Source: DASUAS01 sp036502765 (GTDB lineage: Bacteria; Actinomycetota; Acidimicrobiia; IMCC26256; DASPTH01). Taken from it: a stretch of 18,712 nucleotides of DNA. The position numbers were made by a program, and so were the translations under genes. How positions within the stretch are numbered: the stretch's first letter is position 1; every line of letters begins with the position of its first letter. Positions 7,694-15,498 of this stretch are shown piece after piece. Below the pieces are notes generated by a model. It saw only the letters and a program-made list of their open reading frames with translations. It was not told the DNA's origin and did not search any database. The stretch spans positions 1 through 18,712 of the forward strand of contig DASXXX010000268.1 in assembly GCA_036502765.1 (NCBI GenBank). Reading direction: 5' to 3'.

Positions 7694-8794
7694 GTGAGCG
7701 ACGACCCTGCGGTGCGCGTCCGGTTCAGCCCCGACATCTTCCGCACGCAGGTCTACGGCGGGGTCTCTCGGTACATCACAGAGTTGCACCGAGGCCTGCT
7801 CGGTCACGGCGTCGATTCCCGCATCATCGCCGGCTTGCACGTCAACTCGTACCTCCACCACCTTCCGGGCGCACTCGGAGTCGACGTCGAGAAGATCCGT
7901 CCGGTCCGGGCGCGGCAGGCGCTCACCAAGCTCACCGATCGCGCCGTCGAGCGAGTGTGGTGCGGGCGACTCGACCGGGGCACGATCTGGCACAAGACCA
8001 TGTTCGACACGTGGGTTCCACACGGTCCGCGCCTCGCGGTCACGGTCTACGACATGATCCACGAGCGCTACCCGGAGCAGTTCGGGCCTCGCGACGTCAT
8101 CCCGGCGTCGAAGCGCCCGTGGTGCGAGGCCGCCGACGTCGTATTCGCGATCTCGTCCACGACGCGCGACGACCTGCTCGAACGGTTCGGCCTGCCACCC
8201 GACAAGGTGATCGTCACACCCCTGGGCGTGACGACGGGTGAACCCCGCAGTGGACCGCTCCCGTTCCCCGATCCGCCGTGGCTCCTCTACGTCGGTCAAC
8301 GCGCCAAGCCCTACAAGAACTGGGCGTTGCTGATCGACGCAGTCGCGGCGTCCGAGTCCGGGATCCGCTTGGCCTGCTTCGGGCCGCCGGCCACGCCCGA
8401 CGAGCAGCAACTGCTCGAGGCGCGAGGGCTCCGGGACCGGGTGCGGTTCATCGGCGGCGACGATCGCGATCTCGCGCGCGTGTACCGCGCGGCATCCGCG
8501 CTGGTGTACCCGTCGCTCTACGAGGGCTTCGGTCTCCCCCCGCTCGAGGCCATGGCCCACGGCTGCCCAGTTGTGTCCGCACGCGCCGGAGCGATGCCGG
8601 AAGTGCTCGATGACGCCGCCCTGTTCTTCGACCCCACCGACGTCGACGACCTGTCCGACGCGCTGGCCCAGATCCTCACCGACCATGACCGCATCGAAGA
8701 GCTGCGCAGCCGTGGCCACGCGCGCGCGGCAACGTTCACCTGGCAGCGGACGGTGGACACCACCCTCGACGCGTATCGCGCCGTCTCACCTTGA
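7694..8794 (+). CDS. Glycosyltransferase family 4 (mannosyltransferase-like)
   Basis: A 366-residue GT4 enzyme of the kind found in O-antigen and capsule clusters (WbpY/MtfA-like, often mannosyl- or rhamnosyltransferases). The N-terminal domain has YGGVSRYITEL (21-31) and VTVYDMIHERYPEQF (117-131). The donor domain starts at LLYVGQRAKPYKNW (197-210) with the basic residues that contact the nucleotide-sugar phosphates. EX7E is E277/E285 in YEGFGLPPLEAMAHGCPVVS. It is intact from end to end. The frame is open far upstream, but that part is antisense to the neighbouring gene. GTG 7694 is chosen as the start closest to the domain; GTG 7646, TTG 7682 and GTG 7712 are alternatives, and none has a clear ribosome binding site. 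It ends 4 nt before the stop of the convergent putative glycosyltransferase. Confidence 0.85.
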   Translation: MSDDPAVRVRFSPDIFRTQVYGGVSRYITELHRGLLGHGVDSRIIAGLHVNSYLHHLPGALGVDVEKIRPVRARQALTKLTDRAVERVWCGRLDRGTIWHKTMFDTWVPHGPRLAVTVYDMIHERYPEQFGPRDVIPASKRPWCEAADVVFAISSTTRDDLLERFGLPPDKVIVTPLGVTTGEPRSGPLPFPDPPWLLYVGQRAKPYKNWALLIDAVAASESGIRLACFGPPATPDEQQLLEARGLRDRVRFIGGDDRDLARVYRAASALVYPSLYEGFGLPPLEAMAHGCPVVSARAGAMPEVLDDAALFFDPTDVDDLSDALAQILTDHDRIEELRSRGHARAATFTWQRTVDTTLDAYRAVSP

Positions 8795-8798
8795 ATGC

Positions 8799-9686
8799 TC
8801 AGGCAACGGCAGTGCGGCGACGGGTCGCCTGCTCGCCGAGCAACCGCTGACGGAGCGGGCGGGTGAAGCGGAGCGCGTGCGCGGCGTAGCGCCGGGGACG
8901 AGCGAGGCGGTAGGTGACGCCACGCGCGGGGACCAACCGGCCCGTGGCGTCGAGCTTGAGCCGCGCGTGGTTGATCGAGTGGTAGTGCCGCCAGTCGTCG
9001 ACGATCGCCGCGTTCTGCTGCGCCTCGATTCCGGAGAACACGGCAGCTCGGGTCCCGACGTGCGAGTAGTCGTGCCGTTGGTGCACCGCGAGCACGAAGT
9101 CGCTCGCGGCGACGACGTCGGCCCCGAGATCGGCAGCGCGCCAGATCAGCCACGGGTCGTAGCCGGGCCGGCCGATCGCGAACGGCGGCAGCTCGGTGAA
9201 GAGCCCGCGCGTGAACATGAAGTAGTCGATCCAGTTCGCCGGCTTGCGTTCGCCCTCGTGCGCGGCACGTTCGGTGAGGGCCTGCGCCCACGTGTCGCTG
9301 AACTCGAGCGGTTCCAGCTGGTCGACGTCGGTGCGACGACCGACCAGGTACGCCGATCGCGGGTGGTCGGTCACGATCTCCGCGGCGTGCATCACCGACG
9401 GCGTGAAGATGATGTCGGCATTGGCCCAGCAGACGACCGGGTTGCTCGCGAGGCGTTGCCCGGTGATGAACATGTCGCTGAGCAGCGGCGTCCCGTGCTC
9501 GTTGGTCGCGACGTCGGGCACGTGACGCAGACCGAGCTCCTCGCAGATCTCGGCGGTGCCGTCGTCCGCACCGAAGAGGATGATCTCCGGTCGAGGCTCG
9601 AGCTTCGTCCAGCTCTCGATTGCGTTGCGTTGGATGACGGCGAAGAGCCCGGTGAAGGCCTTGGGGGTCGAGAGGATCGTCAGCAT
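8799..9686 (-). CDS. Putative GT-A-like glycosyltransferase, unassigned family
   Basis: A 295-residue soluble protein that looks like a divergent GT-A glycosyltransferase. It opens LTILSTPKAF, then RNAIESWTKLEPRPEIILFG (20-39), a GT-A nucleotide-binding-like beta-alpha-beta start. Next come NEHGTPLLSDMF (62-73) and CWANADIIF (86-94), where NAD (89-91) stands at the place a DXD metal motif usually takes. The pattern is shared by a poorly characterised group also seen in plants and bacteria; I assign no substrate. The C-terminal ~60 residues are arginine-rich. The ATG is 6 nt after the stop of the GDP-fucose synthase gene, so the two are probably co-transcribed, and this is the last gene of the minus-strand run. 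Confidence 0.62.
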   Translation of the reverse strand: MLTILSTPKAFTGLFAVIQRNAIESWTKLEPRPEIILFGADDGTAEICEELGLRHVPDVATNEHGTPLLSDMFITGQRLASNPVVCWANADIIFTPSVMHAAEIVTDHPRSAYLVGRRTDVDQLEPLEFSDTWAQALTERAAHEGERKPANWIDYFMFTRGLFTELPPFAIGRPGYDPWLIWRAADLGADVVAASDFVLAVHQRHDYSHVGTRAAVFSGIEAQQNAAIVDDWRHYHSINHARLKLDATGRLVPARGVTYRLARPRRYAAHALRFTRPLRQRLLGEQATRRRTAVA

Positions 9687-9692
9687 CGCGCT

Positions 9693-10655
9693 TCAGTGCG
9701 ACGCGGTGAGGGCCAGATCGGTCTCGTGCTGGAGGTACCAGGCGTAGGTTGCGTCGATGCCCTCCCGGAGGGACGTCGAGTGCGCCCAACCGAGATCGTG
9801 GAGACGGCTCACGTCGAGCAGCTTCCTCGGCGTCCCGTCGGGCTTGGTGACGTCGAACTCGAGCTCGGCCGCCGGGTAGATCACGTCACGCACGGTTTCG
9901 GCGAGGGCGCGGATGCTGAGGTCTTCACCCGTGCCGACGTTGATGTGCATCTCGTCCTCGTAGTGATCCATGAGGAAGAGGCACGCGTCGGCGAGGTCGT
10001 CGACGTGGAGGAACTCTCGTCGCGCGGTCCCCGAGCCCCAGATCTCGACCGAGGGTGCGCCGGCGAGCCGGGCCTGGTGGAACTTGGCCATCAACGCGGG
10101 CAGCACGTGGCTCGACTCGAGATCGAAGTTGTCGTTCGGGCCGTACAGGTTCGTCGGCATGGCGGAGATGAAGTTGCATCCGTACTGGCGGCGATACGAC
10201 TGGCAGAGCTTGATCCCCGCGATCTTGGCGATCGCGTACGGCTCGTTGGTGGGTTCCAACGCTGCGGTCAGGAGCTCGGTCTCCGCGATCGGCTGGTTCG
10301 CGTTCCGCGGGTAGATGCAGGAGCTGCCGAGGTAGAGCAGCTTGGTCACGTCGAACAAGTGGCTGGCATGCACGACGGTGCCGTGGATCATCATGTTGTC
10401 GTACAGGAACTCGGCCGGCCGCGTGGAGTTCGCCATGATCCCGCCGACGGTCCCCGCCACCAGATACACGTAGTCGGGACGGTTGGCCTGGAACCAGTGG
10501 TTCACAGCGCTCTGATCGCGGAGGTCGAGTTGGTCGCGCGTGGCGGTGAGGACGTTCTCGTAGCCGGCCGCCGCGAGACGTCGCAGCACGGCCGACCCCA
10601 CCAGCCCTCGGTGCCCGGCGACGAAGATCCTCGCATCGGTGGGCGTCGGTTCCAT
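9693..10655 (-). CDS. fcl: GDP-L-fucose synthase (GDP-4-keto-6-deoxymannose 3,5-epimerase/4-reductase)
   Basis: A 320-residue extended short-chain dehydrogenase that turns GDP-4-keto-6-deoxy-D-mannose plus NADPH into GDP-L-fucose in the cytosol. The cofactor loop is GHRGLVGSA (14-22). The substrate region LVAGTVGGIMANSTRPAEF and the block GSSCIYPRNANQPIAETELL closely follow E. coli Fcl (WcaG). Catalytic residues align with a constant offset of 4: Ser111, Cys113, Tyr140, Lys144 (YAIAKIAG) and His183 (SSHVLPAL). All are present, so an active enzyme is expected. The start at 10655 is fixed by a GGAGG ribosome binding site (10661-10665) with 5-nt spacing. It lies 36 nt downstream of the ExoA-like GT2 gene. 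Its partner GDP-mannose 4,6-dehydratase (gmd) is not in this window. Confidence 0.92.
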   Translation of the reverse strand: MEPTPTDARIFVAGHRGLVGSAVLRRLAAAGYENVLTATRDQLDLRDQSAVNHWFQANRPDYVYLVAGTVGGIMANSTRPAEFLYDNMMIHGTVVHASHLFDVTKLLYLGSSCIYPRNANQPIAETELLTAALEPTNEPYAIAKIAGIKLCQSYRRQYGCNFISAMPTNLYGPNDNFDLESSHVLPALMAKFHQARLAGAPSVEIWGSGTARREFLHVDDLADACLFLMDHYEDEMHINVGTGEDLSIRALAETVRDVIYPAAELEFDVTKPDGTPRKLLDVSRLHDLGWAHSTSLREGIDATYAWYLQHETDLALTASH

Positions 10656-10660
10656 GGGGT

Positions 10661-10665
10661 CCTCC
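10661..10665 (-). promoter_or_regulatory. Strong ribosome binding site of fcl
   Basis: On the minus strand GGAGG sits 5 nt before the ATG at 10655. It is the clearest Shine-Dalgarno sequence found in the cluster and decides the start, because the frame itself stays open much further upstream. Confidence 0.75.
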
Positions 10666-10690
10666 AGTCCGCACAGGTTGGACAAACGGT

Positions 10691-11650
10691 TCATCGGCTC
10701 GATTCCCGGATCAGTTGAGGGTTCGTCGCCAGACCTCGGAGGAAGCCGAGGCCCCACGACAGGTGCATCACCGGGAGCGCCACCGCCAGTCCGGGCGCCG
10801 CTTCCGGGTCCTTTCCCAGCTCGTAGAGCGCCCGGACGAGGACGATGGCGCCGTACGCGGCCGCCACTTCCCGCCGCCGCGGGCTCAGCAGCCCCAGGAC
10901 CAGCACCGGGGCCACCAGTTGCCTCGGGCGCACATGTGCGGGGTGTCGTCGCACCGTCGCCGCCCGACCGCGCCCGTAGCGGTAGAACTGCCGGGCGAGC
11001 GACGAGAAGGTCGAACGCGAGACGTAGGTCGAGCGGATGCCCGGTTCGAACCAGATGCCACCGCGCGACGACATGCGGATCGCGAACTCGGCGTCCTCGT
11101 TGACGGCGAGGTCGCGCGCGTAGCCGCCGACGGCGCGCGCGTCGGCCGCGCGGAACGCACCCAGGTACACCGTGTCCACCCAACCGGCGGGCCCACCCAC
11201 GTGGAACCGAGCGGGTCCGGCGCCGACGCGACTCGCCATCGCGGCAGCGATGCCTCGCTGCGCGACAGGCGTGCGATCCGTTGAGCGGTCGGGGTCCATC
11301 CCGCCCCCCACCATCACGGCGCCGGTGTCCTCGAGTGCGTCCACGCACGCTTCGACGTAGTCGTCGGCGAGCACGCAATGGCCATCGACCCTGACCACGA
11401 TCTCGCCGCGCACCCGTGCGAGCGCGTGGTTGAGGCCAGCCGACTGGATGCGTTCGGGGTTGTCGACGACGACGACGCCCGGGAAAGTGCGGGCGATGTC
11501 CCGCGTGTCGTCGGTGGAGAGACCGTCGGCGACGAGCACCTCGACGATGTTCGGGTACGTCTGGCGCAGCACCGACGCGAGGGTGCGTGCGAGGTGCTGC
11601 TGTTCGTTGTAGGTGGGGATCACGACCGAAACGGATGGACGGTGCGTCAT
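10691..11650 (-). CDS. Glycosyltransferase family 2, ExoA-like
   Basis: A 319-residue inverting GT-A glycosyltransferase similar to ExoA of succinoglycan synthesis. It opens PSVSVVIPTYNEQQHLARTL (5-24) and has LVADGLSTDDT (39-49) for nucleotide binding. The metal-site region is RVDGHCVLADDYVE (87-100), with DGH replacing DXD as in ExoA relatives. The catalytic-base region is NEDAEFAIRM (184-193), and the QFYRYGRGRA motif (221-230) is typical of this branch. The C-terminal ~80 residues hold two or three hydrophobic stretches, suggesting membrane association. Its ATG overlaps the stop codon of the upstream sugar-phosphotransferase gene in an ATGA arrangement, so translational coupling is likely and the two products may act in consecutive steps. 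Confidence 0.88.
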   Translation of the reverse strand: MTHRPSVSVVIPTYNEQQHLARTLASVLRQTYPNIVEVLVADGLSTDDTRDIARTFPGVVVVDNPERIQSAGLNHALARVRGEIVVRVDGHCVLADDYVEACVDALEDTGAVMVGGGMDPDRSTDRTPVAQRGIAAAMASRVGAGPARFHVGGPAGWVDTVYLGAFRAADARAVGGYARDLAVNEDAEFAIRMSSRGGIWFEPGIRSTYVSRSTFSSLARQFYRYGRGRAATVRRHPAHVRPRQLVAPVLVLGLLSPRRREVAAAYGAIVLVRALYELGKDPEAAPGLAVALPVMHLSWGLGFLRGLATNPQLIRESSR

Positions 11651-12996
11651 CGACCTTCGCTCCTAACGACGCTCCGTGTCGTCCGGCCCACGATCCGCAG
11701 ATCGAGGCGGAGGCTCTGGTGACGGAGGTAGAAGAACTCGTACTGGAGCTTCTCGAGCGTCTCGGCCTCGCTCCCCGCGTACTGGTACTTGACCTGCGCC
11801 CAGCCGGTGAGTCCGGGGCGAACCAGGTGCCGCAGGCGGTAGTACGGGATCTTGCCGACGAGCTCGGCGACCACCTGGGGCTGTTCCGGGCGGGGCCCGA
11901 CGACGGCGAGCTCGCCGCGGAGGATGTTGAGCACCTGCGGCAACTCGTCGAGGTGCGTCCGGCGCAGCAGGCCGCCGAAGGGTGTGATGCGGACGTCGTC
12001 GGACGCGGTCCAGTCGGCTGCGTGCTCGGGCGAGCATGACTGCATGGTGCGGAACTTCAGGATCTGGAACGTGGTGCCGTTCCGGCCGACCCGGGGTTGC
12101 CGGTAGAACAGCGGACCGCGATTCGCGACGAGGTTGCCGACGAGCACCACCGGGGTCACGAGCGCGAGCAGCAGCAGTCCGCACGACGCGAGTGCGGTGT
12201 CGAGCAGTCGCTTCACCCGCGCGTAGCTCACTGCGTGCACCTCCCCGATGTCGAAGAGGAGCGACACCCGTTCGAGCTCGCTGATCGGCAGCTTGCCCAG
12301 CCACTGCTCGTAGAACATCGACAGCGTGCGAATGCGCACACCGCCTTCGTGCAGCGCGGTCGCCTGCACGATGACATCGTCTTCGCTCTGCGCCTGACGG
12401 CTGAGCACGACGACGGTCGCGTGGCGCTCGCGCACCAGGTCCACCAACGGCGAGCTCGCGTCGGCCGCAACCGGTTCGACCTCGTACGGCGACAACCAAC
12501 CCACGAGCAGCGCAGGCTTCTCCGGTACGCGGGCGAGGTCCGACTCCAGGATGGCCATCTCGTCAGCAGTGGCGACGACGACCACGCGGTCGCGCTCACC
12601 GGCGCGGGCGTCGACGTCATGGCTCAGCGCCGCGCACAACACGAACCACGGGACGAGCACCACCGCGCTGCCGAGCACCACGTACCGAGGCAACAGGGCG
12701 TCCCCTGCGAACAGCTGCACGCCGGAGATCGCGATGGCGGCGATGCCGGCGGCCACGAGCGCGGCGGTCAGCGCGCCTCGCCGCGAGCGCAGCTGTTCGG
12801 GCAGGCCGACGCTGTACGCGGCGACGCAGAGCAACACCGCGTACCCCAGAGACCACGCGAAGCGGGTCGAGCCGGACCACGAGTACTCGTGGGCCACCGC
12901 GTGGGCCTTGCACAGCCCGCCGACGACGAGGACGACCCCCGTGTACATGGCGATGCGGGCCCAGCGGTTCACCCTGTTCTCATCGGCCTCCGACAC
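11647..12996 (-). CDS. Polyprenyl-phosphate sugar-phosphotransferase (WbaP/WcaJ-type initiating enzyme)
   Basis: A 449-residue polyisoprenyl-phosphate hexose-1-phosphate transferase. It should start the glycan by moving a sugar-1-phosphate from a nucleotide sugar onto undecaprenyl phosphate in the inner membrane. The N-terminus has about four membrane segments (within 14-125), a cytoplasmic nucleotide-binding-like domain (about 136-250), then the re-entrant segment (262-290) and the catalytic domain. Family motifs are seen in order: GPLFYRQPRVGRNG, ILKFRTM (312-318), LRRTHLDELPQVLNILRGE (344-362), VVGPRPE (365-371) and RPGLTGWAQV (393-402). The length and domain order match full-size PHPTs. 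GTG 12996 is used; GGAGG lies just inside this start, so GTG 12972 is an alternative. It is the third-last enzyme gene before the GT2-fcl pair in the minus-strand run. Confidence 0.9.
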   Translation of the reverse strand: MSEADENRVNRWARIAMYTGVVLVVGGLCKAHAVAHEYSWSGSTRFAWSLGYAVLLCVAAYSVGLPEQLRSRRGALTAALVAAGIAAIAISGVQLFAGDALLPRYVVLGSAVVLVPWFVLCAALSHDVDARAGERDRVVVVATADEMAILESDLARVPEKPALLVGWLSPYEVEPVAADASSPLVDLVRERHATVVVLSRQAQSEDDVIVQATALHEGGVRIRTLSMFYEQWLGKLPISELERVSLLFDIGEVHAVSYARVKRLLDTALASCGLLLLALVTPVVLVGNLVANRGPLFYRQPRVGRNGTTFQILKFRTMQSCSPEHAADWTASDDVRITPFGGLLRRTHLDELPQVLNILRGELAVVGPRPEQPQVVAELVGKIPYYRLRHLVRPGLTGWAQVKYQYAGSEAETLEKLQYEFFYLRHQSLRLDLRIVGRTTRSVVRSEGR

Positions 12997-13029
12997 CGAA
13001 CGGGTGAGCGTGAATTCCGACCAATTCGG

Positions 13030-13042
13030 CCACGATCCGTGG
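13030..13042 (-). repeat. Small intercistronic hairpin after the GT-C-like gene
   Basis: CCACG and CGTGG form a perfect 5-bp dyad with a 3-nt loop directly after the stop codon of the membrane glycosyltransferase gene. There is no T tract, so it is more likely an intercistronic RNA hairpin than a full terminator, if it matters at all. Confidence 0.25.
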
Positions 13043-14779
13043 TCAGGGCACCCGGTACGTGGTGACGGCGACCTTCAGGTCGGGGCGGATGAACGGCACC
13101 AGCTCGGTCCGACCGCGCTGAAACCCCCCAATGGTCGTCGGCGCGGGTTGGTCGGTGCCATGGATCAGCGCGAACTCGTGGGCGCCGGACTCCGTCGCGA
13201 TGCGGACCGCCTGGCGGAACTGCGGCTCGGTGGTGGCGGTGAGCCAATGCTTGTCGGCGTCGTAGAAGGCCCCGCCCTCACGCAGGAAGTGGGTCTGCCG
13301 AGAGATCACCAGCTCGTCGTGGCGGCCGACGATGGTCGTCATGCCGTCAGCCACCGCGTTGGATCGGACCGACAGCCACGCCACGCCCGCGAGCGTGACG
13401 ACCGCGGCCAGGGTGACGACCGCGACGAGTGCGCGACCCCGGCCTTCGAGCGCGACGCACCCGACGACCGCGAGCAGCGCGCCCGAGGTGAGCAGGTAGC
13501 GCCCACCCCATTGAGCATCGGCTCCACCTTGGTATTGCGCATACCAGGCGATGGGGAGCGCCACGCATGCGATCGCGGCCGGGAGGCGCAGGGCCCGATT
13601 CCTCCATGCGAGGCCCAACCCCGCCGCGGCGAGCGGAGATGCGGCCAACAGACCCGGGACGAATCCCCAGCCCTGATCGAAGCGGACGAGATACACCATC
13701 GCCGCGACGGCGAAGAGGCCGATGCCGATGAGGTTCCGTCGGCGTTCGGGACTCGAGAGACACCACGCGCCGGCCGCCACGCACGCGACCGCGATGACAC
13801 CGACCATCACCTCACCCGAGGGCTTCAGCCCAGACATCCCGGTGCCCACCGCGGTGGTGAGTGCCTCACGCACGCGGTCGCCGAGCGACGTCCCCGCGAC
13901 CGAGGCGGTCCCCGCCACGCGTGTGCCGCGTACGTCGGTGCCGATCGTCAGCTGTTCCAAGTACCGGTTCGCGATCAGCGGGATCGCTGCGCCGACCAGA
14001 GTGAGGAGCCCGGTTCCGATCGGACGGTCCCACCGCCGCTGGGTGACCAACATGGTCAGGCACACGAGGCCGCACGCGACAACGAGGTAGACGAGCGCTT
14101 CGGTGCGCATGGTCGCCGCGACCCCGAACAGCGCGCCGGCGCCGAGCGCAGCCCGCCACCCGGCGCGGCGCTCGAGCACGTCGAGCAGCAGGACGATGCC
14201 CCACAGCATCAGTCCCAATCCGAGGCTGTGCTCCCAGAAGTCGAGCGCGTAGATCGCGACCGGGGATGCCAGGCCGATGATCCAGAACGCGGCCCATCCG
14301 TCACCGCCACCGGCCCGACGCGCCAGCGCGCGGGCCGCGAACGCGCACAGCACGGCGCCCAGCATCGGCAGCATGAGCACCGCGCGGTCACCGCCGGCCA
14401 AGTACAGGGGATACGAGGCGTAGAGCATCGGCAGCGTGGTGACGTTCACCCACTTGCCGCCCAGGCGGTACGTGTAGTGCAACGGGTGGAGCACACCCGT
14501 CGGATCTTGATCGGCCGCCCAGTAGCCGATGTCGGGATCGAGGCCACCGTTGCGCTCCATCATGTGGAGCGTCGCAAGCTTGCCGCCCGTGTCGGTGCCG
14601 AGCGTTCCGCGGGGATCGTTCAGCGCGACGGAGAAGCAGGCGTAAACCAGGAACAGGAGGATGCCCGCCACCAGCGGGCGTCGGATCCACTCCCTGCCAC
14701 GCGACCCCGGTGCACGGGGCGACGGGATGAGCTGGCTGGTCTCGTCGATCGGCGGTGCTTCGACCGCCGTGCCGGTCAT
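13043..14779 (-). CDS. Multi-spanning membrane protein, putative GT-C glycosyltransferase
   Basis: A 578-residue integral membrane protein with about ten or more hydrophobic segments, starting near residue 36 (PLVAGILLFLVYACFSVAL). The first outside loop carries GTDTGGK (61-67), an early acidic residue as in GT-C enzymes that use polyprenol-phosphate sugars. Later blocks include DFWEHSLGLGLMLWG and, near the C-terminus, a soluble tail of about 100 residues. I infer that it adds sugars to the flipped glycan on the outer face; a polymerase or ligase role is an alternative that cannot be excluded. No family name is certain. Start ATG 14779 overlaps the stop of the upstream methyltransferase gene (ATGA), although the frame is open to 15178. 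It is followed by the initiating transferase gene after 46 nt. Confidence 0.68.
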   Translation of the reverse strand: MTGTAVEAPPIDETSQLIPSPRAPGSRGREWIRRPLVAGILLFLVYACFSVALNDPRGTLGTDTGGKLATLHMMERNGGLDPDIGYWAADQDPTGVLHPLHYTYRLGGKWVNVTTLPMLYASYPLYLAGGDRAVLMLPMLGAVLCAFAARALARRAGGGDGWAAFWIIGLASPVAIYALDFWEHSLGLGLMLWGIVLLLDVLERRAGWRAALGAGALFGVAATMRTEALVYLVVACGLVCLTMLVTQRRWDRPIGTGLLTLVGAAIPLIANRYLEQLTIGTDVRGTRVAGTASVAGTSLGDRVREALTTAVGTGMSGLKPSGEVMVGVIAVACVAAGAWCLSSPERRRNLIGIGLFAVAAMVYLVRFDQGWGFVPGLLAASPLAAAGLGLAWRNRALRLPAAIACVALPIAWYAQYQGGADAQWGGRYLLTSGALLAVVGCVALEGRGRALVAVVTLAAVVTLAGVAWLSVRSNAVADGMTTIVGRHDELVISRQTHFLREGGAFYDADKHWLTATTEPQFRQAVRIATESGAHEFALIHGTDQPAPTTIGGFQRGRTELVPFIRPDLKVAVTTYRVP

Positions 14780-15498
14780 TGCACGCGACGGGCGCGCAGC
14801 AGCATCAGTCGCGGGATGGTCGACGCCTCGCCGTACTCCCAGGCCTCGTCGAGGAAACCCGGGGGCGGCGCCGGTTCGTCCATGTCTTCCAGCAGCAGAC
14901 CCACCTGACCCATCACGTGTATGTATCGGCTCAGGGGGCGGTGCATGAAGGGCAGATTCACGCCGGGGGCGATCTCGTCGACGGTCGTGTCGTCGCGCAG
15001 GTACGGGCCCACCCGCCAGTACTGCTCGTCGAGGATGTGATCGTCGATCCAACCACTCCCCGTGGTCTGCAGGAGGGGATGATTCATGAGGAGCAGGAAA
15101 CGGCCGCCGGGTGCGAGCACGCGGGCCATCTCCTCGATCGCCGGTTCCATGGGATCGATGTGCTCGATGACCAGGCACATGAGGACGGCGTCGAACGACT
15201 CGTCACGGAACGGCAGGCCCTCCGCGGTGGCCTCGGCGTAGTGAGGTCCCGCGCCCCGCTGCTGCGCCACCGTGATCTGGTTGTGGGTGGGATCGACGCC
15301 GACCGCCGCGGCCCCGAGCGCTGCGGCGCGGCGAGCGGCTTGACCCTCGCCGCACCCGACGTCGAGCACTCGACGCGCGCCGGCGAGGTGCTTCTCCACG
15401 AGCGGGAGGATCTGCTCCTCGTACTCGGGATCAGCCCCGTCGGTGAACTCCTCCTGCCACCACTTCGCGTGTCGCTCCCACAGCGGCGGTTCCCCCAT
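14776..15498 (-). CDS. Class I SAM-dependent methyltransferase (Methyltransf_11-like)
   Basis: A 240-residue Rossmann-fold methyltransferase. Motif I is VLDVGCGEG (44-52), the acidic motif II is AVGVDPT (65-71), motif post-I is FDAVLMCLVIEHI (102-114), and motif III is ARVLAPGGRFLLL (125-137). The N-terminal WERHAKWWQEEFTDGADPEY (7-26) is a conserved-looking lid region, so the start at ATG 15498 is probably right. This makes the gene overlap the 3' end of the GT87 gene by 68 nt in another frame. A TTG start at 15573 would lengthen the overlap. In this context it probably methylates a sugar or the non-reducing end of the glycan, which in other systems terminates chain growth. Its own stop overlaps the next start (ATGA). 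Confidence 0.82.
   Translation of the reverse strand: MGEPPLWERHAKWWQEEFTDGADPEYEEQILPLVEKHLAGARRVLDVGCGEGQAARRAAALGAAAVGVDPTHNQITVAQQRGAGPHYAEATAEGLPFRDESFDAVLMCLVIEHIDPMEPAIEEMARVLAPGGRFLLLMNHPLLQTTGSGWIDDHILDEQYWRVGPYLRDDTTVDEIAPGVNLPFMHRPLSRYIHVMGQVGLLLEDMDEPAPPPGFLDEAWEYGEASTIPRLMLLRARRVQ

Noticed and set aside
8571..10718. 715-codon open frame on the plus strand
   Set aside because: It is antisense to the putative glycosyltransferase and fcl genes, whose protein motifs are clear. Its translation has no domain and the low-complexity, charged composition typical of high-GC shadow frames.
12551..14908. 785-codon open frame on the plus strand
   Set aside because: It lies opposite the sugar-phosphotransferase and GT-C-like genes. 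The product is Arg/Gln/Asp-rich with no motif or membrane segment, so it is a GC-driven shadow despite its length.
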